Positions 11,674-26,200 of a stretch of 64,000 nt of DNA are shown here, piece by piece. Every line of letters starts with the position of its first letter. The first letter of the stretch is position 1. The position numbers and the translations under genes are program-made. The notes below the pieces were generated by a model, which saw only the letters and a program-made list of their open reading frames with translations, did no database searches and was not told the DNA's origin. Origin of the DNA: Istiophorus platypterus (taxonomy: Eukaryota > Chordata > Actinopteri > Istiophoriformes > Istiophoridae); the NCBI GenBank assembly GCA_016859345.1, contig CM029111.1, forward strand, positions 16,011,714-16,075,713, given 5' to 3'.

Positions 11674-13504
11674 TTGCGTGCATCCATTATGGGAGGCATG
11701 TGCAGTTAGACGGGGGCCAGTGGGTGGTGATGGGGTGTGTGTGTGTATGTGTGTGTGTGTGTGGGGGGGGGTTATAGCCCCAGGGGTGTTGGGATGGGGC
11801 TTTCAGCGGGAGCAGCTGTGCCCCCGAGCTAGAGTTTGCACATCTGGATCATCTAGCTGGGCTGTCAGCATGTCGGGCCGATGTGGTCGCAGCTTTCGGA
11901 GCAGCGCCGTGCTGTGCAGGAGAAGCATGGCCGAAACCCGGCGCCATCCCCAGCCTTCACTGCAACATGCTGTGTCTCGACTTTAGTAATTCTGGGCTAA
12001 AGCAACTGGTTTAAAATTTTTGTGTCGTCTAAGGTTTGATTGAGGTTTGAGTGAAAATAATCGTTCAATGCAGTCGTAAAATCGAACTGTTTTACATGTG
12101 GTTGATGTAAGTGCTTATTGCACTAAGGCCCTGGTTCCCAGTCTTTTTTCAGGTTGTGACCTGTGATAGCCAGACAGCGCCCACTGTAGACACCTCGTGA
12201 CAGGCTGTTTATCAACTGTTAACCAGAGACGAGGTTTCCTTATCATGTTGTTGTAATATTTTAGAGGTCTGGAAAGGTAGGCTCTTCAGTATTTTACAGG
12301 GAGCAAAGACTTGAGGCAAAAGATGCAAAAAAAAAAAATTGGACAAAGTAATGTGTTGTCTTCTTTTCTGTCTTGTTAACCATCTCATGACCCCGCAGAT
12401 GTATGTTGTGACCCCTCGGGGGGATTTCGACATCCAGGTTGGGAAAAACAGTTGGGTTTTAATGGTCAGCTGCAGCCAAACAGATCTTGTTGTGCTGCAC
12501 TTGCATTGTATTGTGGTTTAACTTTCATATGATGCATTGAACTTTACTCTAGTCTGTTATAAAGCAGAATAAAGTGGAGGCAACTGTTGGTTAGTGAGAA
12601 GATGGCAGAGATGAAGAGAAGTCCTTAAGAAATATAAAAATATTGCATAAAGAACCCATAGATTCCTCCTTTCCTGATCCCATCTCCACTTCCTAGTAAT
12701 TTTCCCACAGTCCCTCAAACGCACGGTGTGAATTGGAACCAGCTTTATTGGCCGAGTGTGAAACTTTCATCTTATCACATCAAATCAAAGTTGCTGCAGG
12801 CAACACTCTTGCTTTTGAAAGCCTCTGCTTGTAGCCAGATAGAATGGAGCTCATTCATGAACTATGTTTGGTATCTGTAGATGTTTGAGAATAAAATATC
12901 AAAATAAGGTTTCAGGATCAGCCCGGCTCAGGCCGAGAAAACAAAAACGAGAGCCCACTAAGCTCTGCATTATCACTGAAAAAAAAAGGGGGGGCAGTTT
13001 CAAAAAAAAGAAAAAAAATGACATCAGCAATGAAAACAGCTTTGCTCACAGCAAGATTATCCCTGGGTGTGGTTGGCCCAGGGCTGTTCGGCAGGAGATG
13101 GGGAGGGGCCACGTCCACATGTGGGATAATATGGTATCGATTATTTAGGTAACGTGTCTTTCCATTCAGCAGAAGTCGGAGCCCTTCGACAGATATTTCC
13201 TCTCCGGGGTATTTCTCCCTCCAATCCCCGGCTGCCATGCGAAGGGAGGTGTCGGGAGTAAAAAAGCCGCAGGGATGGAGGGGGGGGGGGGCACGTGCCA
13301 TCCTCCGTCCCCTGAGCTCCCTGCAGCCCGGCCAAACGGGCTAATCCACCCAAGGCCAGAGAGAGGCAGAGATGAGAGGGAGATACAAGTTTTATACCCT
13401 GCCATGCTTGGCCGATATATGCCACAGATGCTCTGATCAGAGCTCCTGTGCATGCGGGGGCTGTAACACTGTCTCCTTGATATCCTAATGGAAAACCCAG
13501 CATA

Positions 13505-13506
<2 letters not shown>

Positions 13507-13559
<53 letters not shown>
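13507..13559 (+). repeat. (GT)n microsatellite
   Basis: About 26 perfect GT units, about 0.7 kb upstream of coding exon 2. Further GT-rich tracts are at 11740-11762, 22020-22080, 22400-22422 and 62746-62781. Confidence 0.95.
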
Positions 13560-13562
<3 letters not shown>

Positions 13563-14270
13563 ATGTGTCAGTGAAAGTGGGCCAGGAAACCGCTTCAGAG
13601 GTGGATGCTTCTTGGATGGTTGTGTAGCTTTGGAAATAACACCCCCCCCAGGACCTCGTGTCCTAGAAATATGTTTGATAAATATGCTCATGTAAAAAGA
13701 AAAAAACCCACATGTTTTACAGTACATGGAAATTAATACATCACACCAGGGTTCATGATCCTGATGTCAAATTATGGAGAAGCTATTGACTAGGGTTTTT
13801 TTTAATTATTTTTAACCTTAGGAGCTACATCATCCAGCTGTGGGTGTTGGCGGCATTGGTGTTGACAGTGTTGACAATGGGTGGGTGGACTGGGATTCGC
13901 AGGATGAGCCAGACACTGTTGCCGAGACCTTGCCTGTCACTATATTTTGATGGCGCCGAACTTTCCCCTTGACAGCGTCTCGCTCGCTTAAGGTTCAGCC
14001 TTCGAGGCCGGACCCCGACGGACGGGAGGTCTTCGTGCCCATTGTTGCGCAGGCCCGGACTCTGGGTTGTGGGTCCGCGAGGCTCCCCATCACAGATTTA
14101 TGGAGTGGCTTCGTGCTTCCAGAGAACGTGGGGAATCGCGTGAGGCGGATCGCGGAACGGCTGTGTTTTCTGACGAGATGAAACGACATTAGTGGAAATT
14201 CCTTCGAGGTCGAGCTGTAACGCAATCTCACACATGAACCAACAGCTTCTCTCTCCTGTTCTTTCTCCAG

Positions 14271-14328
14271 GGCAAATATCGATGAGGTGGAGACTGAGGT
14301 TGTGGAGATCGAGGCGAAACTAGACAAG
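14271..14328 (+). CDS. acap3: acap3 exon 2 (BAR domain, residues 17-35)
   Basis: The exon follows the acceptor ctttctccag and ends at the donor GACAAG|gtaaga. The first base completes an Arg codon split with exon 1. It encodes ANIDEVETEVVEIEAKLDK, the first helix of the BAR domain, closely matching human ACAP3 (IDEVETDVVEIEAKLDK). This is the most upstream exon in the window. Confidence 0.95.
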
Positions 14329-17300
14329 GTAAGACATTTTGCCGTTGCACTTCCAGTGCCAGTGCACTTCATCGTCTGTCCTGTGTGGGTGTTCTTTTTC
14401 CGGAGGCAGAAGGTTTTCATACTGTGTCAGCAGATTCGGCGGTGAAGGAGCAAATCGACACTAAATATGTGAAATAATTGGCACTTTGCTCACCAAGGGC
14501 TCTAGTCGTTGAGTTTTTTTACACTCTCTGGCACAGCCGAAGCAGTGAGTGCTTTTCCACCCACCTGTTTTTAATTATGTTTTTAAATTTGCACGAAAAA
14601 ACCCAAAAACCTGAGTGGAAAACATTTATACACTTGACCTGGGTAGGGTTTTGTGTATCATTAAAACCAAAATGGAGCAGACGACGACACCAGCTCTACT
14701 GTACGTTGGCGCGATGAGGAGACTGTAACGTTCCACAAATCAAACCATGAAACGAACACAGATGCAATAGTTCAGTCATGTTTTCTTCATGCTTTTCCAC
14801 CATTTGACGTTTGACCGATGCTCTTTTAATCACACCCTCTTCTTCTGCAATGATTTAATGGAACCTGGCTGGAGAACTAGCGCCACCAACGAGCCTTGGA
14901 AGGAGATTCCCCCAGCTCCTCCTGTTTGGATAATGTTGGTCGATGGAAAAAACCTACATTCAGTCACATTTTCTTTTGCTAATGTTCTGGAGATTTCTGT
15001 TAAGGTTTGGATGAAAAACTGACGACCCCTTGCTGGTCTAACATGTGTCACGTAGACGTAAGCACAGTGAACACGTCTAAAATGCAGCGCAAGCAGCAGA
15101 TATTACAGAGAATTTCCCTGGGTGGAGCAGTAAAAATGTCGCTGGCTGAGGATTACATGTCGTTGATCCAGGACGGTGGAACAGCCTCCAGCAAAGTTTC
15201 AGAGAAGCCAGATTTGTGCACATTTGTTTTCCTTGTCTCTCTTAATTTTACACCTTTTATTTTATGGGTGCTCCCTGTGTAAAACTAATTAACTTCAGTT
15301 TTAAAAAGTGCTGAATAAATAAAAATGGCTCGCTTGCTATGAAATTGTACTAGAAAAAAAGCCAATATTGGGCAGGGTAACATATTATAACATATTTAAC
15401 ACATTATAACATGTAATTCAGGTCAACATTAAAATCCATCTTTTTTTGGCACAACCTTTTGGCACAGAAAACACAACAACTTCTCCATTTTTTTAATTTG
15501 GCTTTGCCGGCCCATGCTGTTGGTTCACACTTGTTATTGTTCCTGCTGTGATGGCTGGGTTCTCCAGGTTGCTTAATGACCGGTTCAACTCCATTCTATA
15601 AAGAGATTTTTCTGTTTTGCACACACAGTGACAAACCCATAAATATGAGCTTTCAATAATTGGTTTTCCAGACCCCTTCGTATTTGGCAGAGCGCAAAAT
15701 AAGAAGGGTTCTCTAGGGTCTTGGGCTCGTAAATACCACCTTAAGGAACCTCAGAATTTAATTCTTTTGAAGCGGTCAAAGATATAACCTTAGATAACCC
15801 GGAACTGCCTTATATCCGTCTATACGGTGAAGCTTATTTGCATGTTGAGATGTTAAAGTTGAGGGGCAGCACAGCGAAGCGACAGGCAGTCAGTGCCACA
15901 TCTGTTGGCAGACAAACACAGCTGGTTACAATTCTTCAAATACACGTAAATTAATAGATTTAAGCTTTACACCTCTGCTGCTCCTCAGCAAATTTGAAAA
16001 TCGTCAGCCAAACGTCAAGAGTCCAACATACACAATAATATACACAAACAAGTCGATAGGAAAAAAATGAAGTCCTTGTTTATGCTATTGAGAAAAGAAA
16101 AAAAATCGTTCTTCTTTTTTTTACTAGAGAAACAAATTGAAAAGTTTGATTTGAAAGGTTTTTTTGAATATTAAAAAAAGGTCAGATAATTACCATATCA
16201 TCTTGGAAACTTCTGGAAGGGGCCACCCGTGTGTACAGAGAGTTCAGTTACAATCTCTGCGCTTCGTGACGAGATTTACATAATTAATGAAGGCATGCAC
16301 ACTGTGCCAGCTGTTGTTGTAGAGGTCTGAGTGTCTGTGCTCGGGCAGAAACACAAGTGACCATGACTAATTAAAAACATGGGGGTGTTCTTGTACCTCA
16401 CAGTCTGCATGAATCATGGTTATTTATTTATGTTTTTAATCTTTAACACTTATTTATTTCCCGTAGATATTGTGTGCACCTACAGGACCCTTGTTCTCTG
16501 AGCTTTTGCCTTTACTGCATATGCCAGCGGCCAGTTTCTGGACATATTTAATAATAATAAAAAACTTTGTTCATAAATCAACTTTCATGCAGGAAATGCG
16601 GCTCATCCGCTTTAAAATAGATTAAAGAGGTTACTAAGAACAGACAAAGAAAACATAAGACACAGGACATAATCCAAGTGACAGTAATAAAAATTAAGAA
16701 AAAAAAAGTTAAGAAAATATTCAATTTATCAATTACAGTTTCAACAACAACTATATATGCCCCCACCACGCCCCACTCCACCCCACCAGGGTCTTTTTCA
16801 CACTGATCTTTGGCCCATACACCAGTAATACAGGGGGAAAAAAGAAAAAAAAGACTTGAAAGAAGGAATGTTGGCTTGTCGTTCTCCACATTCAGCCACA
16901 GTATATCAGCTGCTCGGTCCCAGCATTTTATTACCCCGCGCTGCCTAACCCCTACATATCTAACATGGCAGCTCGCCACCGCCAGGGCTCTCTCCACTCC
17001 ACGTAACGCGCCGGGAGGGGGGGGGGGGGTCAGTGTGATGTTAGCCGAGGAGGATGTGCGTTCGCTGAAAGCCCCCCCCATCCACCAACCCCCCCGGGTG
17101 CGGCAGCCGGATGCTTCGCCCGTAACACTCATATCGCAGGTCCATCTGCTCCCTCCGCCTTCGAGTTGCAGCACGTGTCAGCGAAGGCCGGGATGAGCAG
17201 CTCTTCCTCCCCCGCCACCTCCGTCGGAGACCCCCACTAAACCTTTACTCCCGCCATAAAGGGATCCTGGTCACTTCTTATTTTGGAGTATTCAGTGTTC

Positions 17301-20227
17301 ATCATCGAGCAGTTCTCCCACGGCACCTCCATGAGGCTGTGTCTTTAAAACACTGGAGAGAGGGCGACATAACAACTTTTGCTTTTATTTACTTATTCAA
17401 TAGCATCTGAATTTGATAACATCTGCAGTTTTGGGCTCAGTTAAAAAGTGTTGGGGTTTTTTGTTTGTTTGTTTTTTTTTTTCCCTGAGCTCTGCATGAT
17501 TGATTCTAATCTAATCCAGTTGCTGTCTAAGATTAGATCATGAAACGAGCAAAGAAGAAAAGAGAAAAGAAGAAAAAAAAATCTTTAGAGCCTAATTTCA
17601 ATTGATTGCCTGATCTACATTTCCAGGGTTTTTGTTCGTCACCACGTTTAACCTCACTGGGAACGTGTAATGCCCTCGCATTCCACAGCAGGGCACCCAG
17701 ATTATATAAAAAAAGAATGTCCTGATGTGGTCATTTTTACCCACGTTAGCAGCGCGCCTGGTTCAGACTGACATAACTCAACAGCTTTTGAAATTATGGC
17801 CATTATTTTATGTTTTTTACAGGGTTTCCTGAGGATGAATCCTAATGAATTCAGTGATTCCTCTGAACTTCCTCCACCAGCACCATCGCGAGGTTCACGT
17901 TTATGATTTTTGGGCTTTATCAACAGCTATGGGTTGGATTAGCATCAAATCTGCCACAAGCATTCATGTTCCCCACAAGATGAATTATAATCACTGGTGA
18001 TTCCTTGACTCTTCCATCTAAGGCCCCTCATCAGTTCAAAATTCAGTTTAGTTTTATGACCAAATATAGTTTGTGCTAGCAAAAAAAAAACCCAAACTAG
18101 CAAATGTTAGCATGCTAAACTGGTGGTGAACAATCTTAACCATGGTACCTACTAAGCATTAGCATGTTAGCATTTAGCTCAAAGCGCCACCAGGTTTCAA
18201 GTAGCTTTCCCAACCCTTTACTCCAAATGAAATTTTTACATTTTGGTTTGGAAACATATTTAACAATTAAGATGTAATTTGCTAACTAGTGAGTCTTACA
18301 GGCGCCTTTTTTGTTTGTTTATTTGTTTGTTTGTTTGTTTTTTTTTAGTAATTTAAAACTGTTAGCTTAGCCACCCCCCCTCCAATTCTTTCCAATTTTA
18401 ATGCTAGCTAATATAATCGTTTCTTTCGTGTTCATAATCAAATTCATGTAAGTCTTCTCATCTGATTCTTGTCAAAAAAAAAAAAAAAGCTAATAAGCGT
18501 ATTTCCTATAATGTCAAACACTTCCTTTGGTCTAAAGGGCAGAGTAAGTCTCGGTCCTGTGTCTGGTTAACAGATGGGAGGAAGTGGGACTTGGCCTGGA
18601 GGGGGAAAAAAAAAACAAGAAAAATGGTGCTGAAAAACAGAAAGCCTGGAGACAGAACACAGGGTCAGAAATGAGAAGAAAAATTAATGTTCCTCTCACG
18701 AAAGTAGAAGCTAAACAAAGCAGACTTACTGCAAATCTTTTGCAGAGCGCTCAGTCTAATAAGGTTACAGCTCTTGGTCTAGATACAAATCATACACAAA
18801 ACATACATGCTGAATTATAAGTGTCTGTTTCCAATCGTCCGACCCTAGACGACTTCAATACCTTTTTCTTTTTTCTTTTTTTTTGGCGTGCGGCTGGCGG
18901 CATGCCGCCGCCGGGGGCCGACACATGGGCCCCACCTGACGACGCGCCCACCAGCACATGTTACCGCAGGTGGCGCGCTACACAACAAACGCGCAGCTGC
19001 ACGGCATGCGTCCCCGTCCACGCGTGGTTCAAAAAGAGGAAGAAAAGGAAAGAAAAAAGCGGAGAAACGTGGCGACCTTTGATGTGGAAAAAAACAAACG
19101 TCTGAGTGTTTGCGGCCGAGCGTGTGACGCCGAGCCGTCGAAGAGCTGCCGCCCCGGAGCGCCGGTCGTACCTCGGTGACGGTCACATGGAGCAGAGCTC
19201 TGTTCCGTCGAGGCTCGGTGAAATAGAAACACACATGTAAGGGGACAATGTGATCACCGTCAACATGCAGGGCCATTTGTTTTACTGTTAAAATATCTTA
19301 TAGTTCTGGTTGAGAAAGACTAAACCCCAGCTTTTGACAGGATCGGTTTTACGGGGGGGGGGTTGGAATTAAATACTCGCCCTGCTCCTCTCTAGTTTAA
19401 CTCATTTAACTCATTTCACTCATTTCGACCGTCAGGGAAGTTGCAGGATGTGGTGTGTAATGGACGAGGACATTTCACAGGACAGAGCCAGAGGAGGAAG
19501 CCACAGGCCTCCCCGGTGCTGAGGAGGATCTGAGTCAAAGCCCTGTAGCCCCTCCTCTGAGTCACAGCCTCGGCCAAACCTTCAACACCAGACACGAGAC
19601 ACGTATTGATATAATTCAGTGTTGCTTAAAATATCCGAGGATCACGTTATATCCAATATCCCCTGCAAACAAACTTCAACAAATGAGCGTAGGGCTCATG
19701 GAAAAAATGGCACTCCAGAACCTGCCTGAGAAACATCGTGTTTTTTATGTTTTCTCAAGTATCAAAATAATCCAGTGATACTTGCTTGTACATCCATGGC
19801 TACATTGCAAACAGTAACTGCGAATAGCTAATTCGGCATAATTTTGATGGCTTCAATGTGCCAAAAAGTAAACGAATACCGGCGAAACAACGGGGCTTAG
19901 GATTGCCGTAGCTGACATCACAAAGCCCTCCCATCTCATGAGCTTTTAAAGGGTCTCGGTCTCCCAGTGGCTTGAGTTTTCTTTCATCGCATTGAACTCT
20001 CAAACAGGCCTGTACATTGGCGTCAGCATGTTTCCATCTAACTGTTTAACAGAAACGTTTTGGGTTTTTTTAATTCTCATTTTCACACAAAAACTCATAT
20101 TTCACACCGAACCACAGCCACATACAGACGTGATTGACGACGGTTGCGGACGTTAACATGATATCTGTGTTGAAAGCCCCGAAATGCACAGTACGCTGCG
20201 ATACCTTCATAAATGTATGTATGTATG

Positions 20228-20294
<67 letters not shown>

Positions 20295-23200
20295 TTCCCT
20301 TCCAAAATGTGTCTCCACAGCTGGTGAAGCTATGCAGCGGGATGATTGAAGCCGGGAAGGCGTATGTGAGCGCCAACAAACTCTTTGTCAACGGCATCCG
20401 GGATCTGTCTCAGCAGTGCAAGAAGGATGAGATGATCTCGGTGAGTCTCTGACGGGCCGGGAGCTTGTCCAAGTCCCTTCATCTCGCCTCTGTTTGATCC
20501 ACCATCGTGTCTATTGTGGCTTTCTTTCTTTTCTTTTTTTTTGTCTTTATTTGTCATATTTTTCTGTCGTTCAGTGGAGGGGATTGTCGCAATAGATGTC
20601 TGCAATAGATGGGATTTTGGGGGGGGTTCTTTCCTTTTCTTTGGGTGTTAGCCTGACATCTCTGTACTCTGTGTTTGTGTGTGTGGGGGGTTTTTTGTGT
20701 GAGTAAACCTGATTACTAACAGATTAGTGTGTGAGGATCAGATTGGGTCTGGAAAACTTACTTCTGGCTTCTTGGCCCACAGCACCAGCGTCTTGGACTA
20801 TTTTCATTGCTGCTGACATTAAGTACTATTAAAAGCCTTCCTGGCTTCAGCTGTATGACTAATTGTGAGTTTCTTACTAAAGTCTTGTTCATATTTGTAG
20901 TTTCCATTGTAAAAAGAAAAAGAAAAAAAAATCTGAATTAGCTCTGCAATTATTGTTTCTTTGCCCGTACAAGGTTCAAGGGGGAAAAAAAATCCTCTGT
21001 AGCTTAAAAGTATACCTCAGTGATATTAACCAGCTTTGACATGATTTTAGCGTCACAGATCTTTTTCATTTTCTCCCATTTAGGATTCAAATAAATTTTG
21101 GCTCCAGGTTGTGACAGCTTTTATTTGCTTATTTTATTTCCCAAATGCAAACGCGACTGCAGCCATGAGAGTGTTTCCTGGGCTTTTTTTTTTTTTTTTT
21201 TCCAGCTGAAGAGTGCTCCATGTCCTTTTTTTCTCTCTCTCTTTGCAGGAGTGCCTGGAAAAGTGCGGGGAGAGCCTCCAGGAGATCATCAACTACCACA
21301 TGGTAGGTCGGGCTGCTCTCCAGACTGTCCCCATATGCTCCACGTAAGGCGCGTTGAGGAGACACGCCAGCGCAACGGGTTCATTGGGGCCTCGCCGGGG
21401 TCCTGACGAACTCGTTGCGTATTCCCTTACAGAGGTTCAGCCGTTGTTGGAAACGATTCCCACGTGGGTGCCGTCTCGCACGCATCTGCCTGTCTGTCCA
21501 TCCGTTGCCGTGTCAACTGTTGGCGCTGTATCTGCTCCGGTCCAACCTGACAGTCGGAGCAGCATCACATCCAAATGGGAGATGGGGGGCATCGAAGGGA
21601 GTGTTCACGACCTGCAAGCCAGGAACTTGGCCTCATAAATGCCTTGTAACTGATTTATAACGTATCACTAAACGACCCATTAACCTTCAATAAAACCATC
21701 ATTTGAAACCTGTGACCCCCTTCATAAAAGGGTGCACGGTCAGAATGTGGTACGGCAAAGTAAATTTGTGGAAAGAGAGCAGTTATCCGCTGTATTTTCC
21801 TCATACCCAGCTGTGTATCTGTATTTTACATCATCCGGATCTTTCCCCTGACCTGAAACAGGGCCCGCGCTTCACTGCCACGTCGTTTCCCCCTCTCCGC
21901 ATCCAAGGCTCGCGACCCCCTGCCCTCGTCCTGCCCCCTCCGAAGCCCTTTTAAGTCCATTGGCTCGAACCCCGTTTGCGTGCTTGACGATGCTGTAAAG
22001 TGGAGTGTGCGGGCCTGAGACCGTGTGTGTGGGTGTGTATGTTTTCGTGTGTGTGTTTGTGTGTGTGTGCGCCTGTGTGTGGATCACATTCCTTTCAGAG
22101 GCTGCAACGAAAATGTGTCATCGCAAATCAGCCTCTCCTTCCACCTCATTCGCTCCCAGTCTGTTGGGAACAGGGAGTTTAGCGTTACAAATGGGGGGTC
22201 AAAGGTTCGGGTCGGTCAGGCGGGCGTGGATCAGCTTTAGCCGTTAGACAGCGGTAACCCAGTGCAACCTTGACATGTCGGAGGGCGTTTTTAGGTGCAG
22301 TCAGGCATGTTTACTGTATGTGTGTGTGCGACTGCCAATGGCCTGTGGCCATACAATATCGTTCTCCTCTCTGAGTGACTTGACTGTATATGACTTGGAC
22401 TGTGTGTGTGTGTGTGTGTGTATGTGTGTTTGGGGGGGGGGGGGGCAAGCAGATATACTGGGAGAGACAGTGTAGTTTTGAGTAAATGCAGAAATCCCAG
22501 TAATGACAAAGGAAAACTTTGCTTTAGATGGTTTCCTAAGTGCGAACAGATGGATAACAAAACATGAAGATTGGCGGGCGGGGCTATGCTTAACATTGCA
22601 GCAAGGGTGTAAGTGTGTTAGGCAACATTTAACCTTTGACACCTGTGATTGGGGCACGCTTATTTTGCCTCCTCGCCGAGAGCTGGGCAGATCAACACCA
22701 CTTGCGTAATGTCCATGATATATGAAGCTATGTCCAGGAGACAGTTAGTTTTGCCGTCCAAGAAAGACTGGAAAAGGGGTAAAAAACAGCTTATCTGGCT
22801 CAGTCCAAAGCTACAAAATCAATCCTCTATATCTAACCACTTTTGATGTTATATCTTGTTTTTTAATTGGTAACGAAATAGAGGTATAAATTGTATAAAT
22901 TCAAGTATAAAAACGTCGGTTTGTGGCGTTTATGGGTAACTTGTTCCCGCCTTGAAGCAACCCAAGAGGCCACATTTACACATTTACTTATGTCCTACTC
23001 TCTGTAGGACATAAAGTAATAAAACAGCACCACAAGCTGCATCCTCCAAAATGGTTGTGAAGCTGAAGCAACACCTCTAAAACAGTTTAAACAGAAACTG
23101 AAGATTAAAGATTAAACTGAAGATTCACATTTTGTTTGGATTTATTGGAGAGTTGTTTTGTTAGATTGCATCAGCTCTAGCGAGATGAACCTAATAAACT

Positions 23201-26200
23201 GGCAACTGCATTAAGGTTCACGGTTACAGTTAATTCAGATTTTGCTTTCAACTTGGGCTTTTCGTAGAATTTGATGCATAGAGCAATATTTCTGACCGGT
23301 TCCATGAGAAAAAGAATGTATAGGGAGTCCCGGTAATAATACTGGTGGAGCTTGGGGAACGTGCTCCCGTCCGAGCTTTTTCGGCGGCTTCGGTGCTTTA
23401 CATGCTCCTCTCTCCGCTTCCAGCGCCCGCCAGCTCCGGTCCAAGGCGGACTCTTCCGAGCTCTGTCAGTGCGGCGCTGACAGACTCCCCCGTTGGTCCG
23501 GTTCAGCGTGTGAGACTTGAGAGACCGCAGCAGAGCGTGGTTTTGACCCAGCACCAGCTGGCCTTCCTCCGCCCTGAGCTCGGCTGGGTGCCTCAGCCTC
23601 CCGTTTCCCTCCCCCCTTCTCTTGCTCCCTCCAGTCCATTAGAGCCAAGAATCTGACTGGACATTAATATGATTGGCTCTCAGAGGTTTGCTTCATTGCT
23701 TTGACGTAAAAGCAGAACAGAGTGTGTGTGTGTTGGGGGGGGGGTAAGAGTAGTCCGAGACTGAAACGATAAGAGGGATTCCCCCGAGATGTAAAATTTT
23801 ACAGAATTGGTAGAATCTGCAACGGTTTGACCTTAAAGTGCAGAGGAGAGCCTCGTGAAATAAAAGTCTTTCATTTGCTGAAGCGGTAACATTTTCTGTT
23901 GGCATCTCATGCATTATACAGTACACATCTTATACGTCGTCTTTTTAATCAGGATAGACACAGTGTGCATTTAACTGTGTCACCCGACCCCCTCCAACCT
24001 TAGCCGAGGAACTCCAGCGCTGCCCCGATGAATAAGAGATGGCGATGGTTATATCTGCCACCGCCCCTGCTACGCGGCCCACACTCGCCGCCCGCCCTGG
24101 TCGGAAACGCACGCTCCCCTTTGCCTCCGAGCGCTGATGAGACGCGCGCAAGAACAGCACCTACTGTATGTCAGAGCATTTACACCGAGACAAGGGAACA
24201 CCGCGGGGCCAAGAAAAGTAGAAAAGAGTCTTGGCCCCTGCTTCCCTCCGTTTCCTGATAGCTTGGCTCCCTTGCCAGTCTGTTACCACACAACAGAACA
24301 AACAGGCTGTGTTCGTATGAGTGTCGAACAGGAGCCAAACGTGGCTCCTTCCTCCAGAGCCCGGAGACCGCCCCCCCCCGTCCTGACCATTCTTTCAGGA
24401 CCGTCAGAGGAACCAGGCCAACATTTTTTAACAGTCTCTGTTTTAATTCAAGCATGAAACTCCATATGAATACTCGATAAATTATTGACTTATGTTTGAC
24501 TCTCTGAACATCCATTAGAAATGAAGGGGGGTGGGTACTGACACAGAGATGCAAAGAGGAGACTCACATCTGAGATGCCGAGACTCAATGCCTTGAAAAC
24601 AGTATAGGATGATACACATATGAGCGGGAGAATTTAGCTTGTAATTTCCTCGGTCGAGGAGGTTATGTTATTACCAGGGTCTGTTCATAGGTGTATTTAT
24701 CCGTCAGCAGGATTACAGATTAGAGCGACGAACCGATTTGTACCAAACTCGGTGGAGGGACGGAGTGGCGTGGGACGCCACCGAGCCCGTTACGGTTCGG
24801 TGCGGATCGGGTGAAAGGGGGCGGATCTGGGAATGTTTTATCACTTTCCGTAAGATCATCCAGACATTGGCCTTTTTTTCCCCACTGATTGCCAGCCTAG
24901 TTACATATGAGTTTCACATACATTTTCAGTGACGCACGGTCGGATTTTTCTGGGTTTTAACGCCTTTAAACTGAATAATTCACCTCATGCAGTAGTGCTG
25001 GATGAGTAGTCAAATTCCCATTTGGGAGATGCCGACGCCAGTGTCTCTGTTATATTTGGAAACTGGAAAACAAAGAGAGGCACAATAGGAGGGAATCTGT
25101 CATCTGCAACTGCGAACCCTTATCATTCTTCACAGCCTGAACCAGCATCCTTTGTTTATTAGAGACTAAAAAACTGATGAAAATGTGTCATCAAAAGGGG
25201 AAACGGTCGCCCGGCAGAGGAGCCGAGTCTTATCTAAACGCTCCTATATGTAAACAGGCACTTGCTTGTTATTGCGCAGCATGATATGCTTCGTATTGAG
25301 AGCTGGTCATTCATTAGCTGAGCTATAAAGCAGCAGCCGTCAGGACGGTGAGATTAGCCTTGAAGCCCCTAAACAATATGACTATAAATATGAACTTTTT
25401 GATCCCTTTTGCTCGGTCATCAATTTACTGCAGGACACATTGGTCACACAATAGACTGATGAGTAATAAAGGCTTTATAAGTGATGATTTCCAACTTATA
25501 TTGATGCTACTTTGAGTTTTTTGGGGTGTTTCTTTTTAACTTCATATAAACTGCGGCTCAGGCTATATACAGATGTAAAATAAGCAGAGTAATAAAACGT
25601 AGAGCCTGGGTCGGCGATTGGTTTCGACCATTGGGGCCCGTTTTTCGGCATTTGTTTATTGTTTACTGATTATTAAACTCTTCCAGGATTGTATATTTGA
25701 GGGGATTTGCCGTAATTTCCACGATTAGGTTTGCGCCGGGCCGAGTTTCAGCGGCAGTTTTTGTTGATACTCATTGGGCAAAAGAGAAAAAAAGACTTGT
25801 AAACACAACGTGTTCCAAACAATATTATTTACTTGTGTTAAGCATCTCACAAGTTTATCAGACTTCATGTCAGCCTGATGAACTGCGTCTCCTTGTGCTG
25901 AGGCGGCAGTAGATGTTCCAAGATCAGATTTTTGGGGGATTTACATGCAGCTTCAAGTTAAATTAACATTTACAGTGTATTTGTGGGAAAATCAGGTCTG
26001 CGACTGCAGATCAGGTCGCGTCTGCGACTGCCACGGATTGAAAGCCCTGATGGCACCAACCGCACTCAGAAAGTCCATGATCGAGGCCCTGTAACCAGAG
26101 GTCTGGCGCGAGACCACCTGTGGAGTCTCTATTTTAGGAACCGTAAACACGACCCTGGGTCTTAGGATCAGTCAACCGTCCTGGACGGAGCCTAAAAAAA

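Larger units (their letters stand above)
1..14270 (+). other. acap3: Intron 1 of acap3 (3' part); no coding exon found
   Basis: No recognisable exon 1 (a start followed by a sequence like TVEFEECIKDSPRFR and a donor) is present on either strand, so the first coding exon must lie upstream. The stretch holds a CpG-rich patch at 1-640, a composite dispersed repeat at 683-1345, a second at 1375-1680 and a tRNA-derived fragment near 2577-2690. It also has poly(A) at 3667-3694, a repeat of the ATTAATCG type at 5250-5700, poly(G) at 6222-6243, a CpG-rich patch at 6360-6545, G-rich quadruplex-like tracts near 10224 and 11647, and a GT microsatellite at 13507-13559. It is possible that part of this is 5' flank of a shorter transcript. 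Confidence 0.7.
14329..20320 (+). other. acap3: Intron 2
   Basis: Holds no exon I can support. It contains a GC-rich stretch at about 16960-17250, a dispersed repeat of the GCTAAC family at 17868-18190, a CpG-rich patch at about 18890-19190 and a repeat at 19640-19990 with relatives at 42055 and 48460. A long TA microsatellite runs almost to the exon 3 acceptor. Confidence 0.85.

Noticed and set aside
16578..17174. 198-residue open frame on the minus strand in intron 2, with hydrophobic C-terminal half
   Set aside because: No recognisable domain or splice signals. The hydrophobic segment is the complement of A-rich intron sequence, and the Pro-rich part comes from a C/G run. It is best explained as a chance frame.
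20070..20452. Tyr-Ile repeat frames over the TA microsatellite
   Set aside because: Artefact of (TA)n translation. The true coding part is only 20321-20440.
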